Source of the DNA: Aldehydirespirator sp965220645
GTDB lineage: Bacteria > Actinomycetota > Acidimicrobiia > Acidimicrobiales > Aldehydirespiratoraceae
Assembly: GCA_965220645.1 (NCBI GenBank)
Contig: OZ244836.1
Coordinates: 2,170,001 to 2,234,000 of the forward strand
DNA length: 64,000 bases
Direction of reading: 5' to 3'
This document shows, one piece after another, positions 42,865-51,220 of this stretch. Position numbers and translations under genes: made by a program. The notes under the pieces were generated by a model. It saw only the letters and a program-made list of their open reading frames with translations, was not told the origin of the DNA and did no database searches. Each line of letters starts with the position of its first letter. Position 1 is the stretch's first letter.

Positions 42865-43204
42865 CGGCAGGTTCACAGGCTGATCTGAGCCCTGGGCGCA
42901 TGCCACAGTCCGCAGGCGACAACATGACCCGATGGTTCGGCCAGCACCAGTTCGCCCTCGGGGCTTCCGCTGGGCAGTGTTTCGCACGAGCCGGAGACTC
43001 AGCGAATCTGCATTCCCGGTGACCGAACTGCGCCAGATTCGGGGCCGTGAGGAGGTGCTTTCGAGACTCGGATCGGCCAAGGCGTGCGGGGGGCCGAAGG
43101 CCGACGCTCGCCGAACTTGATCGGGCGCGGACTGATTCGGCGTCGGCCGACGTAGACTCACGGCTTCGCTGGGCACAAGGCCCGGTTGGTAGGAGAGATA
43201 ATCC
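42865..43204. other. 340-bp intergenic region with a -10 box for the cold-shock gene
   Basis: No gene-like frame. TAGACT at 43153-43158 is a plausible -10, giving a leader of roughly 40-45 bases to the GTG at 43205. Such leaders of cold-shock genes often fold, but I cannot judge a thermosensor here. AGGAGAGA ends seven bases before the start. Confidence 0.4.
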
Positions 43205-43402
43205 GTGCGCGGAACTGTCAAGTTTTTCAACAGCCAAAAGGGCTTCGGCTTCATCTCGCGTGACGATGGTGAGGACGTGTTCGTCCACTATTCCAACATC
43301 GTCGGCGAGAACTACAGGAGCCTTGAGGAAGGGCAGGTAGTCGAATTCGACATCGGGCCCGGTCGCAAGGGCGACGAAGCTCGGAACGTCAAGCCGGTCT
43401 GA
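43205..43402 (+). CDS. Cold-shock protein (CspA family)
   Basis: 65 residues from GTG. MRGTVKFFNSQKGFGFISRD and DVFVHYSNI contain the two RNA-binding motifs (KGFGFI and VFVHY) of the cold-shock beta-barrel. Single-domain RNA chaperone in the cytoplasm. Followed 17 bases later by a strong hairpin terminator, so it is monocistronic. Confidence 0.95.
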   Translation: MRGTVKFFNSQKGFGFISRDDGEDVFVHYSNIVGENYRSLEEGQVVEFDIGPGRKGDEARNVKPV

Positions 43403-43418
43403 TCAGACAGGTTGCTGT

Positions 43419-43447
43419 GCGCCGCCGGCCGGACTGACCGGCGGCGC
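43419..43447. terminator. Rho-independent-like terminator after the cold-shock gene
   Basis: Perfect 10-base stem GCGCCGCCGG (43419-43428) with CCGGCGGCGC (43438-43447) around a 9-base loop. No long T-run, as usual in high-GC genomes. May also serve the convergent gene at 43548. Confidence 0.75.
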
Positions 43448-43547
43448 TCTCACGTTCGGTTGGCTGGGTCGCTGTCCTTGTCGCGCCCGGCCGCTACTTC
43501 CGCCGTCGGCGGCGCCTAGGCACTGGGATCCATCCCCGCGCGCACCG

Positions 43548-44036
43548 CTAGTGCGGTGACTGGGGGTGGGGCTCGTCGACGAGGCGGGCGAGGGTCGCGC
43601 CCACGTTGAGGTCGTCGACCTGGCCGAACGCGTTCAGGCGGATGCGTCCGGACCGGTCGATCACGACCAGGCTGGGGGTGCCCCGCAGCTGGTAGCGGCC
43701 CATGGTGATGGGCAGGGTGACTCCGGGGTCGTGGGCGTCGACGCCGACGGGGAACGTGATGCGGTACTCGTACAGGAACGCTTCGAGCGACACCGGGGTC
43801 ATGGCGTCGTGGTGCTCGAACACGGTGTGCAGACCCAGCACGGTGACGGCGTCGCCGAAGGCGTGCTGGATGCGCTTGGCCTGGGGCAGCCCGTGGGAGA
43901 CGCAGCCCGGGCACAGCATCTGGAACGCCTCGATCACCACCACCTCGCCCCGCAGATCGGCCAGGGTCGGGGTGTCGTCGGTGTTGAACCAGCGGGCGAT
44001 CGCCAGCTCAGGAGCATCCGGGTAGGTCGATTGCAT
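43548..44036 (-). CDS. Thioredoxin-fold redoxin (TlpA/AhpC-TSA like)
   Basis: 162 residues from ATG 44036. VVVIEAFQMLCPGCVSHGLP supplies a C-P-G-C redox motif in place of the usual W-C-x-x-C, in a thioredoxin fold that ends RGTPSLVVIDRSGRIRLNAF with the cis-proline. No signal peptide or membrane anchor, so it is probably cytoplasmic. It may reduce disulfides or peroxides; substrate unknown. Confidence 0.78.
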   Translation of the reverse strand: MQSTYPDAPELAIARWFNTDDTPTLADLRGEVVVIEAFQMLCPGCVSHGLPQAKRIQHAFGDAVTVLGLHTVFEHHDAMTPVSLEAFLYEYRITFPVGVDAHDPGVTLPITMGRYQLRGTPSLVVIDRSGRIRLNAFGQVDDLNVGATLARLVDEPHPQSPH

Positions 44037-44042
44037 GCTCAA

Positions 44043-44190
44043 CGACGGTAGCGCTCCCGAACGAGCGGGTCGTGAGCCAGATCATCGAGAAACCGAGGCG
44101 CTGCTTCATCGCTTGGCGCGCGAGCGGTTGAGACGTCTCCGTATGGAGCGGCCTCCGCCGGACGACATCAGCGCCGAGGACCGCTGACGG
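44043..44190 (+). pseudogene. Gene scraps including a fragment of an SDR gene
   Basis: Bases 44060-44083 are identical to 30197-30220 of the SDR gene and continue in frame as NERVVSQIIEKPRR, so this is a relic of a related SDR. A second frame (about 44100-44187) reads LLHRLARERLRRLRMERPPP and DDISAEDR-stop, a basic C-terminal scrap. Neither has a start. Confidence 0.4.
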
Positions 44191-44244
44191 TTCAGCAACC
44201 CGACGAAGCGGAGGTGGCCCGGCTGACTCGTGAGCGCCTGGACG

Positions 44245-45072
44245 CTAGGCCGGATGCGTTGCTGATGGCTCGTGTGCCGCCGTTGCCGATTCGTCTCCTT
44301 CTGCTTCGGCGGCCGTAGCACTGGCGTGTAGAGACGGCGTGTGGCCGCAGTTCGGGCACGACCGACTCGCGCCAAAGAGTTCTGCCAGTTGCTCGTAGGC
44401 CAGGAGGGCATCGTTCTTGAGGAACTTCGCAGACACGTTCGCGGTCAGCAGGCCGAACAACGAGACCCCGCAGACCATGAGGACCACCGCGGCGGCGCGC
44501 GCCGCAGTCGTGTCGGGACTGAGATCTCCGTAGCCGACGGTCGTGACCGTTGCGACCGCCCACCACAGCGCGTCCTCCAGGGAGTCGATGCTGCCGCCGG
44601 CGGCGCGCTCCGCTTCGTACACGGCGAGCACTGCCGCCGCGGACAACGCTGCGCACGACACGATGAGCGCCTTGCCGTGCAGGCTCTTCCAGCCCCGCGT
44701 CATGGTGGTGGCTGCCTTGTGGGCGGCGATGAAGGCACGCACGCCGCGAAGCAACTGGAGGGCTCGCAGCGCTCTGAGGGGACGCGCGACGGGCAACACT
44801 GACAGCACGACGATGGCCACGTCGTACCAGTGGTGGACCAAGTAGCTGCGCCTCGATCCGTCGACGAGAACAACCCGAATGACGAGGTCAGCGAAGAACA
44901 CCGCCACCACGACCCAGCCCGCAGCCGCGGCCAGCCAGTACCGATGCTCCAACAAGAACAGCGGCACGCTGGCTATCGCCAGCACCAGCATCACCGGCTC
45001 TGCCCGCCTTGAGTAGCTTCCCAGACGCCCCGGAGCCCAGGACCGCCCCGGCGGCGACGATTCACTTGCCAT
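44245..45072 (-). CDS. Voltage-gated potassium-channel-like protein
   Basis: 275 residues from ATG 45072 with GGAAGGAGGAAG upstream. Helices S1-S4 precede a pore: S4-like RPLRALRALQLLRGVRAF carries arginines at three-residue spacing, and the selectivity filter is TVTTVGYGDLSP. After S6 there is a cytoplasmic tail with CPNCGHTPSLHAS, which looks like half a zinc ribbon. Predicted to conduct potassium; gating unproven. Confidence 0.9.
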   Translation of the reverse strand: MASESSPPGRSWAPGRLGSYSRRAEPVMLVLAIASVPLFLLEHRYWLAAAAGWVVVAVFFADLVIRVVLVDGSRRSYLVHHWYDVAIVVLSVLPVARPLRALRALQLLRGVRAFIAAHKAATTMTRGWKSLHGKALIVSCAALSAAAVLAVYEAERAAGGSIDSLEDALWWAVATVTTVGYGDLSPDTTAARAAAVVLMVCGVSLFGLLTANVSAKFLKNDALLAYEQLAELFGASRSCPNCGHTPSLHASATAAEAEGDESATAAHEPSATHPA

Positions 45073-45212
45073 GCCACTTCCTCCTTCCTGCTGTACGTGC
45101 AGACGTTGAAGCAACGGCGCGGCACAGTACTGCGATGCCCAACCCCGGGTTCGACGCAGACGGGACATGGTGCTGTTGAATGACGGGGCAGACGTCGGGA
45201 GGCGGTCTTTCG

Positions 45213-46064
45213 ATGCAAGTAGTGGAAACGTCGTCTTCAGGCCTCGTGTACTCCGACACCGGCGGTGACGGGCCGGTGGTGGTGCTGTTGCACGGGGTGC
45301 TGATGAACGGCACGTTGTGGGACGACGTCGTCGACACGCTGAGCGGCCGCTACCGCTGCATTGTCCCTGAGCTTCCGTTCGGAGCTCACCGCACGCCGAT
45401 GCCCGACGACGCCGATCTGACGCTCGGATCGCTCGCCAAGATGATTGCCGGGTTCCTCGTCGAACTCGATCTCCGCGACGTCACGCTGGTGTGCAACGAC
45501 TGGGGCGGCGCTCAGCTCGTGATCAGCCCGGGCGGCTCCGATCGGGTCGCCAACCTGGTGCTGGTGTCATGCGAGGCGTTCGACAACTATCCGCCCGGCC
45601 TGCCGGGGCGGCTGCTGTGCCTCAACGCGGCGTTGCCGGGCGGCACCTTCATCACATCGCAGCTTCTGCGTCCATGCCTGCTGCGGCATCTGCCAGTCAC
45701 TTTCGGCGGCCTGTCGAAGAAGCGGGTTCCGAACGAGCAGTTCATGAGCTGGATCGAGCCGCTGCGCCACGATCCAAGGGTGCGCCGGGACCTCGACAAG
45801 TACCTCCGCAACGTACCCAAGAAGGCCCAGTTGCTCGAATGGGCTGAGCAGCAGCGCGCCTTCACGGGAGCCGTCCTCGTCGTGTGGGCCCGGGAGGACA
45901 GGCTGATGCCACCCCAGCACGCCGAGCGTCTGGCCGAGCACTTCGAGAACGCTGAACTCGTGTGGGTCGGCGACAGCCGCACGCTGATCCCGATCGACCA
46001 GCCTGAAGTTCTCTCCGGCCACCTCGAACGCTTCCTCGCCCGAACCACGGCGACTGAACGATGA
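45213..46064 (+). CDS. Alpha/beta hydrolase (haloalkane-dehalogenase-like nucleophile)
   Basis: 283 residues from ATG 45213, chosen for GGGAGGCGG upstream; ATG 45180 lacks one. The oxyanion region VVVLLHGVLMNGTLWDDVVD is intact and the nucleophile elbow is VCNDWGGAQ, with aspartate as in dehalogenases and epoxide hydrolases. WAREDRLMPP supplies the acid. At the histidine position the sequence is DSRTLIPIDQPE, so the usual G-H is missing, a variant seen in some actinobacterial members. Activity therefore uncertain. ATGA-coupled to the next gene. Confidence 0.8.
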   Translation: MQVVETSSSGLVYSDTGGDGPVVVLLHGVLMNGTLWDDVVDTLSGRYRCIVPELPFGAHRTPMPDDADLTLGSLAKMIAGFLVELDLRDVTLVCNDWGGAQLVISPGGSDRVANLVLVSCEAFDNYPPGLPGRLLCLNAALPGGTFITSQLLRPCLLRHLPVTFGGLSKKRVPNEQFMSWIEPLRHDPRVRRDLDKYLRNVPKKAQLLEWAEQQRAFTGAVLVVWAREDRLMPPQHAERLAEHFENAELVWVGDSRTLIPIDQPEVLSGHLERFLARTTATER

Positions 46065-46597
46065 CCGAGCGCTATCTGGTGATGCCTCGGGGCATCAACG
46101 TCGGGACCCGCAATCGTGTGCCGATGGCGGAGCTCAGGTCGAAGTTGGCAGGCGAGGGCTACGGCGACGTGGCCACCGTGTTGCAGAGCGGCAACGTGAT
46201 CATTTCCACCGAGGAGGACCGTCCCGATGAGGTCGCCGGGGCCATGCAGCGCTTGCTCAGCGATGAGTTCGGCGTGGACGTGGCCTGCGTCGTGCGAACA
46301 GCGAAGCAGGTGCGGCGGGTGCTTGAGCGCAATCCGTTGCAAGAGGTCGTGTCGGATCCGTCGCGCTACCTCGTGACCTTCCTCTCGCAGGAGCCCGATC
46401 CCGAGGCGGTGGCGGCGCTGTTGGGGGAGGACCACAGCCCTGAGGTCCTCGCCATTGAGGGTGCCGAGGCCTACGTTTGGACGCCCGATGGTGTTAAGGC
46501 GATGACTCTGTCGTATGCGTACCTCGAAAAGCGGTTCGGTGTCGTTGCCACAGCGCGCAACTGGAACACCCTTGAGAAGATCGCCGCCAAACTATGA
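46061..46597 (+). CDS. DUF1697 family protein
   Basis: 178 residues, ATGA overlap on both sides. PRGINVGTRNRVPMAELRSK, TVLQSGNVIIST and the C-terminal LSYAYLEKRFGVVATARNWN plus TLEKIAAKL are the DUF1697 signature (R-G-I-N-V, Q-S-G-N, R-N-W-x-T). Function of the family is unknown. A scrap of a second copy (NTIEKIVAKLW) is at 48365-48408. Confidence 0.88.
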   Translation: MTERYLVMPRGINVGTRNRVPMAELRSKLAGEGYGDVATVLQSGNVIISTEEDRPDEVAGAMQRLLSDEFGVDVACVVRTAKQVRRVLERNPLQEVVSDPSRYLVTFLSQEPDPEAVAALLGEDHSPEVLAIEGAEAYVWTPDGVKAMTLSYAYLEKRFGVVATARNWNTLEKIAAKL

Positions 46598-48294
46598 CCG
46601 CGTGGCCGATTAGATCATCGGGGTTGACGGCGCGTTTTAGGGTGACACATATCAGGCTTCTTGCCGCGGTGTTCGTCGTGCTGCTGCTTGCCGCGGCGGG
46701 GTGCGGCGGTCAGGAACTCTCGCCCTCGGAGGCCGCGCCGGCGCCTGTAGCCGCGGTTGATTCCACGGAGGTGTCGGCATCGCCGGCCGAACCGCTGCCA
46801 CCTGCAGACTCGGACGCTCCGGAGGTCGCGGAGGAGACGGTCGCCAGCCCTGAGCCGGTCGAGACGGTCGACAGCACGACGGCCACGAGCCAGCCAGCGC
46901 AACCGTCAGCGCCTGCGGATCCCGACGCTCCAGATGCTGCCGGGGCGACCGGCGTGGGGTCTGCGGACCTGGAGGGGCGCTGGGAGGGCGAAATCTTGAT
47001 ACCGGGACCCGCCAACCTGCCCTTTGCGGTGGACATGACCGCATCGGGAGACGGTCTTCGAGGGACGATCGACATACAGGGCGTGTCCGGCTTGCCGCTT
47101 TCGAACGTTGTGCTCGATGGGGGTCGCATCCACTTCGAGTTGAACTCGCCCTTGGGGCTCGCCATCTGGGACGGCGAAGCGAGCGACGGGGTGATCGAGG
47201 GCGAATTCACCCAGGGCGGCATGGCGGAGACCTTCTGGCTGCAGCGCTTCGAGGATCCCAGCGAGGACGGCGAAGGTGCGTCGTTTCGCCGCGAGGAGGT
47301 GGTCTTCTCCAACGGCGACATCGTCCTGGCCGGTGAGTTGACGTTGCCCGAGGGCGACGGGCCCCACGCCGCGGTCGTCCTGATCAGCGGCAGCGGCGAC
47401 CAGGACAGGGACTCCGACATCGGTGGCTTCCGGCTGTTCGCAGTGCTCGCTGACCATCTGGCCGGCGCCGGTGTGGCCTCATTGCGGTTCGACGATCGGG
47501 GCGTCGGCGGCTCCACGGGCGACGGCCTGCAGGCCACCCTCCAGGACCGTGCCGGCGATGTGGAAGCCGCGGTCGACGTGCTCCGCTCCCGCGACGACAT
47601 CGACGCCGGCAACGTCGGGCTGGTCGGCCACAGCGAGGGCGGGATCGTCGCACGGGTGGTGGCCGACCGCACCGACGGCGTCGCCTTCGTGGCCCTTCTG
47701 GCTGCCCCTGCGGTGCCTGCCGGGGAGATCCTGGTGGCGCAGCAGCTCGAGCTCTTCGAGGAGTCCGGCGCCACAGCCGAGGAGTTCGAACAGTTCCGCG
47801 CGCTCCAGCAATTGGTGTTCCGCGCCATTGCCACCGGGCAGGGATGGGATGAGGTGGAAGCAAGCATCCGGATTCTGGTTCAGCAACAGTTCGAGGCCTT
47901 GCCCGAGCAGACGCGGGAGGCGATACCCGACGAGGACGCCTTGGTGGACTCCATCGTCGCCGAAGAGCTAGCGACATGGCACAGCCCGTGGTTCGAGTCG
48001 TTCCTCGAGCATGACCCGAGGCCGGCCATAGCCGCCCTCGACGTTCCGGTCATCGCCCTGTACGGCGAGCTGGATACGCAGGTTACGGCAGCCGCCAACT
48101 CGACTGCCATGTCCGAGGCCATCACCGAGTCGAGCGTCCCGACTCACACGATCGCCACGATCTTCTCGACGAATCACCTCTTCCAGGAGGCCGTCACCGG
48201 CAGCGTCAACGAGTACGCCAGGCTGAAGCGCGAGTTCGCCCCCGACTTCCTCGCGATCCTCACGGAGTGGCTCACCGACGTCAGTGGGGTGTGA
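46594..48294 (+). CDS. Secreted alpha/beta-hydrolase lipoprotein
   Basis: 566 residues. Signal helix LLAAVFVVLLLAAAGCGGQE has a lipobox, followed by a Pro/Ser/Glu-rich stalk of about 90 residues and a beta-rich domain (WEGEILIPGPANLPFAVDMT). The C-terminal hydrolase has LISGSGDQDRDSDIGGFRLF, FDDRGVGGSTG, nucleophile LVGHSEGGIVARVVA, acid region ALYGELDTQV and histidine in STNHLFQ. It should act outside the membrane on esters or peptides. Third gene of the coupled run 45213-48294. Confidence 0.88.
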   Translation: MTAWPIRSSGLTARFRVTHIRLLAAVFVVLLLAAAGCGGQELSPSEAAPAPVAAVDSTEVSASPAEPLPPADSDAPEVAEETVASPEPVETVDSTTATSQPAQPSAPADPDAPDAAGATGVGSADLEGRWEGEILIPGPANLPFAVDMTASGDGLRGTIDIQGVSGLPLSNVVLDGGRIHFELNSPLGLAIWDGEASDGVIEGEFTQGGMAETFWLQRFEDPSEDGEGASFRREEVVFSNGDIVLAGELTLPEGDGPHAAVVLISGSGDQDRDSDIGGFRLFAVLADHLAGAGVASLRFDDRGVGGSTGDGLQATLQDRAGDVEAAVDVLRSRDDIDAGNVGLVGHSEGGIVARVVADRTDGVAFVALLAAPAVPAGEILVAQQLELFEESGATAEEFEQFRALQQLVFRAIATGQGWDEVEASIRILVQQQFEALPEQTREAIPDEDALVDSIVAEELATWHSPWFESFLEHDPRPAIAALDVPVIALYGELDTQVTAAANSTAMSEAITESSVPTHTIATIFSTNHLFQEAVTGSVNEYARLKREFAPDFLAILTEWLTDVSGV

Positions 48295-48364
48295 GGGCGC
48301 TCTCGGACGCACCGAGTCCCGTCGGCGTAGATCACCTGAACCCGACCTCCGGTGGGCCTCGCCG

Positions 48365-48408
48365 CCGCCGTTCGGAACACCATCGAGAAGATCGTTGCCA
48401 AGCTATGG
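48365..48408 (+). pseudogene. DUF1697 C-terminal scrap
   Basis: AVRNTIEKIVAKLW in the plus frame, matching RNWNTLEKIAAKL at the end of the 46061 gene. Only about 14 codons survive; it sits 36 bases before the second phosphatase gene and indicates a duplication followed by loss. Confidence 0.5.
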
Positions 48409-48443
48409 CGCCGGCCGCTAGACCCGAGGTCAGAGGTGAAGAC

Positions 48444-48992
48444 ATGAACGCACTAAGCAGAGACGATCGGCCGATGGCGAACACCTACTGGGTCGATCCG
48501 GGCCGGTTCGCGGCGGGGGAGTATCCGGGCGCGTGGAATCGCGTCGAAGCCGCCGCCAGGTTGCGGACCCTGCTCCAAGCCGGCCTCGACTGCTTCATCG
48601 ACCTGACCCAGCGGCACGAGGGGTTGGAGCCCTACGCCGAGATCGCAGCACAGGAAGCCGGCCGGCTCGGCACGGAGTTCGTGCACGAGCGCCACTCCAT
48701 CGTCGATATGAGCGTGCCGCGCAGTGCCCAGCAGATGGCCGGCGTCCTCGACACCATCGACGAGGCGCTGGATGCCGGCAAGAACGTGTACGTGCACTGC
48801 TGGGGCGGCATCGGCAGGACCGGCACCGTGGTCGGCTGCTGGCTCGTGCGCCACGGCATGACAGGAGACGAGGCTCTGGCCGAGATCGCGCAACGGTGGC
48901 AGGGAATGGAGAAGAGGGACCGCCACCCCCGCTCGCCCCAAACACAACAGCAGCGGACCTACGTCCGCAACTGGACCGAACCGTCCGGCTGA
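48444..48992 (+). CDS. Protein tyrosine/dual-specificity phosphatase (second copy)
   Basis: 182 residues from ATG 48444 with AGAGGTGAAG upstream. Closely related along its length to the protein at 13469: NTYWVDPGRFAAGEYPGAWN, DCFIDLTQRHEGLEPYAEIA, and the same loop HCWGGIGRTGTVVGCWLVRH. Here no ADP-ribosylglycohydrolase follows. A duplication or independent capture of the same gene family; a nearly erased third copy seems to lie at 7029. Confidence 0.85.
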   Translation: MNALSRDDRPMANTYWVDPGRFAAGEYPGAWNRVEAAARLRTLLQAGLDCFIDLTQRHEGLEPYAEIAAQEAGRLGTEFVHERHSIVDMSVPRSAQQMAGVLDTIDEALDAGKNVYVHCWGGIGRTGTVVGCWLVRHGMTGDEALAEIAQRWQGMEKRDRHPRSPQTQQQRTYVRNWTEPSG

Positions 48993-49070
48993 GGCCCCGC
49001 GTGAGCAAAGCCACCGAGCGGGGCTGTGCCGGGCACGGTCTTTCGCTGGTCGTGGCCGGCCGACGGTGCG

Positions 49071-49140
49071 GATCAGCGAGAGCGGAGGTCTGACTCGGTT
49101 CGAACCGTCGTGAGGTCGATCTCCACCAGCGGGCGTCCGC
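49071..49140 (-). pseudogene. Nucleotidyltransferase C-terminal scrap
   Basis: The minus strand reads RPLVEIDLTTVRTESDLRSR-stop, matching RPLVEIDLRTARTETDLAPS at the end of the HTH-nucleotidyltransferase at 11172. Nothing of the rest of the gene remains. Confidence 0.55.
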
Positions 49141-49165
49141 CAGGGGGCGCCGTCGGCGGCTTGGG

Positions 49166-50194
49166 CTACCGGTGGCGGCTCTCAGGCAATGGCTTCATCT
49201 CATCGGGCTCCGGTGGGTGGGCCGCCTGGTCTGTAGCGGGGTCTGCTGCCATGGCGGCTGCTCGGGTGGCGACGAAGCGGCCCACCGCGGTCAAGCTCAC
49301 GTTCTTCGTAGCGGAGTTGGCGACGATGCCGGCAGTGAGTCCGACCAGGAGCGCCACTCCGGCGGGCCCGCCCGCCGAGCTCACGAGCGCGACTGCCGCC
49401 AGTGTCGCTCCAGAGCCGACGGCGCCTTTGAACCCGCCGTCTACGAGCTCTGCGTACTCGTCTCCGTGGCGAGCCTTGTGGAAGGCTCTGGCTGCCGCGA
49501 CGACCATGACGATCATCAAGAGGGGATTGGCGCCGACGGCGGCTGACAGCCCCATGCTGGCGGTGAGATGGGAGAAGGTCTCGGTGTCGGCACGGTTCCA
49601 ACCCAGGACGATCGACACCACACCCACAGACGCGCCGAGCAACTCGGCCGCGTCGTAGCTGTTCAGGTCATAGAGCCAGCGCTTGGGTATGCCGAACGTC
49701 GACTCCAGAGAGCGCGCTACCGCGTCGAAGGTGCTCTTGTCCCAGGTCGCAAGCGGCAGGCCCATGGGAGTGGAGGCGTCGCGAAGCAGCGCCTGGACGG
49801 TTCCGAGTGTCTCCTGGACGATCGTGTCATCGGGCGACGCGTTCCGAGCGGCCGTGACAGCTCCAGCAATGGTGTGGCCGCCGTCGAAGAGCCGGTGATA
49901 GCCGCCGCCCAGATCTGGTCGGAGTAGCGGGTCGAGGTAGTTGGCGTCCATTGCCTTGTCGTAGATGGTCGCGCTCCCCTTGACCGCGGCCGCGACCAGG
50001 CTGTTGAGTCCTGCGGACAGGTCACTGGCCAACAGGCCCTGCGCCGCTGCCATCACCTGAGCAGTGCGCTCCGCGCTCGCGTCCAGCGCCGTCCTGCCGC
50101 CGGCTTTCAGTCGGTCGACGACCGCCGCACCACGATTGATCTCCGCCGCGCGCTGGAACTGGCGCTTCGCGCTCTCCCAATCCACCGAAGCCAC
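49166..50194 (-). CDS. Membrane-associated protein of unknown function
   Basis: 342 residues from GTG 50194 preceded by GAGGTG. The first 200 residues are helical and soluble-looking (FQRAAEINRGAAVVDRLKAG). The later part has three hydrophobic segments: AAVGANPLLMIVMVVAAARA, ATLAAVALVSSAGG and AGVALLVGLTAGIVANSA. The C-terminus is proline-rich. It may be a pore-forming or membrane-inserting protein, but no family is recognised. Confidence 0.6.
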   Translation of the reverse strand: MASVDWESAKRQFQRAAEINRGAAVVDRLKAGGRTALDASAERTAQVMAAAQGLLASDLSAGLNSLVAAAVKGSATIYDKAMDANYLDPLLRPDLGGGYHRLFDGGHTIAGAVTAARNASPDDTIVQETLGTVQALLRDASTPMGLPLATWDKSTFDAVARSLESTFGIPKRWLYDLNSYDAAELLGASVGVVSIVLGWNRADTETFSHLTASMGLSAAVGANPLLMIVMVVAAARAFHKARHGDEYAELVDGGFKGAVGSGATLAAVALVSSAGGPAGVALLVGLTAGIVANSATKNVSLTAVGRFVATRAAAMAADPATDQAAHPPEPDEMKPLPESRHR

Positions 50195-50252
50195 ACCTCG
50201 ACAGTATCCAGCGGCTACGCCAACCCGCTGAGGCGCACGGGTCGATTGGTGA

Positions 50253-50678
50253 TCACGCCGACACGTCTGCGTTGATGCGCAGGCCCCACCGGGTCGACCG
50301 CGGGCCTGCTGGGGGCAGGGACGGGTCGAGTAGTGGAAATCCAGAGGTCAAGGGCCGATCGATCGCCGCGGTGTCATGGCCCAGCATCTCCAGGAGGTGT
50401 CCGAGCCTCTTGATCGCCGCGCCATTGTCCAGCCGTTCAACGGCACCGACCAGCTCCTCGAGCTTGGCGACTGACAGCAGCGAGTCGAGGATTTCCATCG
50501 TGTGGCGGATGCCCCCGCCCAGTGCCGGGTCCGACAGCATGTCGGCGACCGTCCGCTCGCGACCGGACACGTTGACCTTCCGGTCGCCCCGCCACTCTCC
50601 AACGAGTCCCCACTCAAGGAGATCGGCCCCGACATGATGAACCAGATAGCTGGCGCCGGCGAGCTCCTGGCGGACATC
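50253..50678 (-). pseudogene. AbiEi-like antitoxin C-terminal fragment (copy 1)
   Basis: The frame is open from just after a TAG at 50679-50681 and reads ASYLVHHVGADLLEWGLVGE, then NVSGRERTVADMLSDPALGG and RLDNGAAIKRLGHLLEMLG, ending STRWGLRINADVSA. The RERTVADML...GG...NGAAIKRLG pattern is the C-terminal domain of AbiEi antitoxins (type IV). The N-terminal winged helix is missing. Overlapping its stop (GTGA) is the start of an AbiEii-like frame, MITNRPVRLSGLA, which here is cut after a few codons at the repeat edge. Confidence 0.65.
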
Positions 50679-50748
50679 CTAAGTCCAATACTTACTGCCT
50701 GAGTGGAATATCTGGCTTTGCGTTGTCTCTCTGGCCTGCCCAGCCTTC

Positions 50749-50774
50749 AGCGGCCGGCTCGTCTGGGACCGCGG
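50749..50774. repeat. 26-bp dispersed repeat (first of three)
   Basis: The same 26 bases, beginning AGCGGCCGGCTCGTCTGG and ending ACCGCGG, occur at 50749-50774, 56795-56820 and 61657-61682. The first two are part of the long repeat, but the third stands alone 4.8 kb further on, between the GIY-like and ASCH genes. Confidence 0.85.
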
Positions 50775-50828
50775 CTCATCCGGTCGAGGCTCGTGGTTGC
50801 GGCGTTTTGAGCCCTGCGACGGAGAGTT

Positions 50829-51220
50829 TCACGCCTCGATGTTGATCCAGTTCGATTTCTTGCCCTCTCCGGCGCCGTTGACCGCCGCCGCCCGGTACCG
50901 GTACTCCGCTCCCGCCTGTGCCTCGTCATCGGTGTAGGACATTTCCTCGCCGGTCGCCTCGATGGTGGCGTGCCTCGTCATCGGTCGTCCGTTCATGCTT
51001 CCGTTCTGGAGTTCGCCCCGGTAGATCACGTAGTGGGTGACGGCGGCGTTCACCAGCGTGAACCCGGTCAGCGGCCCCGCTTCCGACTCCACCGCTGCGG
51101 TGGGGGCGCTGGGCAGCGTTTCGGGGTTGCCGGCGTTGTCGGTGAAGGTGACCGTCACGGTGATGGTGGTGCCTTCGTCGGCGTCGACCAGGGTGTAGGC
51201 GGAGCCGGTGGCTGCTGCGA
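50829..51220 (-). pseudogene. Truncated Ig-like/fibronectin-like surface protein (copy 1)
   Basis: Contains one incomplete bacterial-Ig-like module (TYTL-type YTLVDADEGTTITVTVTFTD) joined in frame by the 489-base deletion to the C-terminal fibronectin-III-like domain (VTHYVIYRGELQNGS, YTDDEAQAGAEYRYRAAAVN). The sequence upstream of 51220 is unrelated, so the start is lost. The longer relative is at 56875. Confidence 0.7.

Larger units (their letters stand above)
50243..51220. repeat. Long direct repeat, copy 1
   Basis: Bases 50243-51043 correspond to 56289-57089 (offset 6046) without a difference I could see; all translated frames in the two copies are the same. At 51041 the copy skips 489 bases relative to copy 2 (57087-57575, junction on the shared CGG) and continues to 51220 matching 57576-57755 with about three substitutions. 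The 489-base loss is in frame (163 codons). Confidence 0.9.

Noticed and set aside
49090..49110. CGGTTCGAACCG string that looks like a tRNA T-arm
   Set aside because: No acceptor or anticodon stems around it; it falls within the nucleotidyltransferase scrap.
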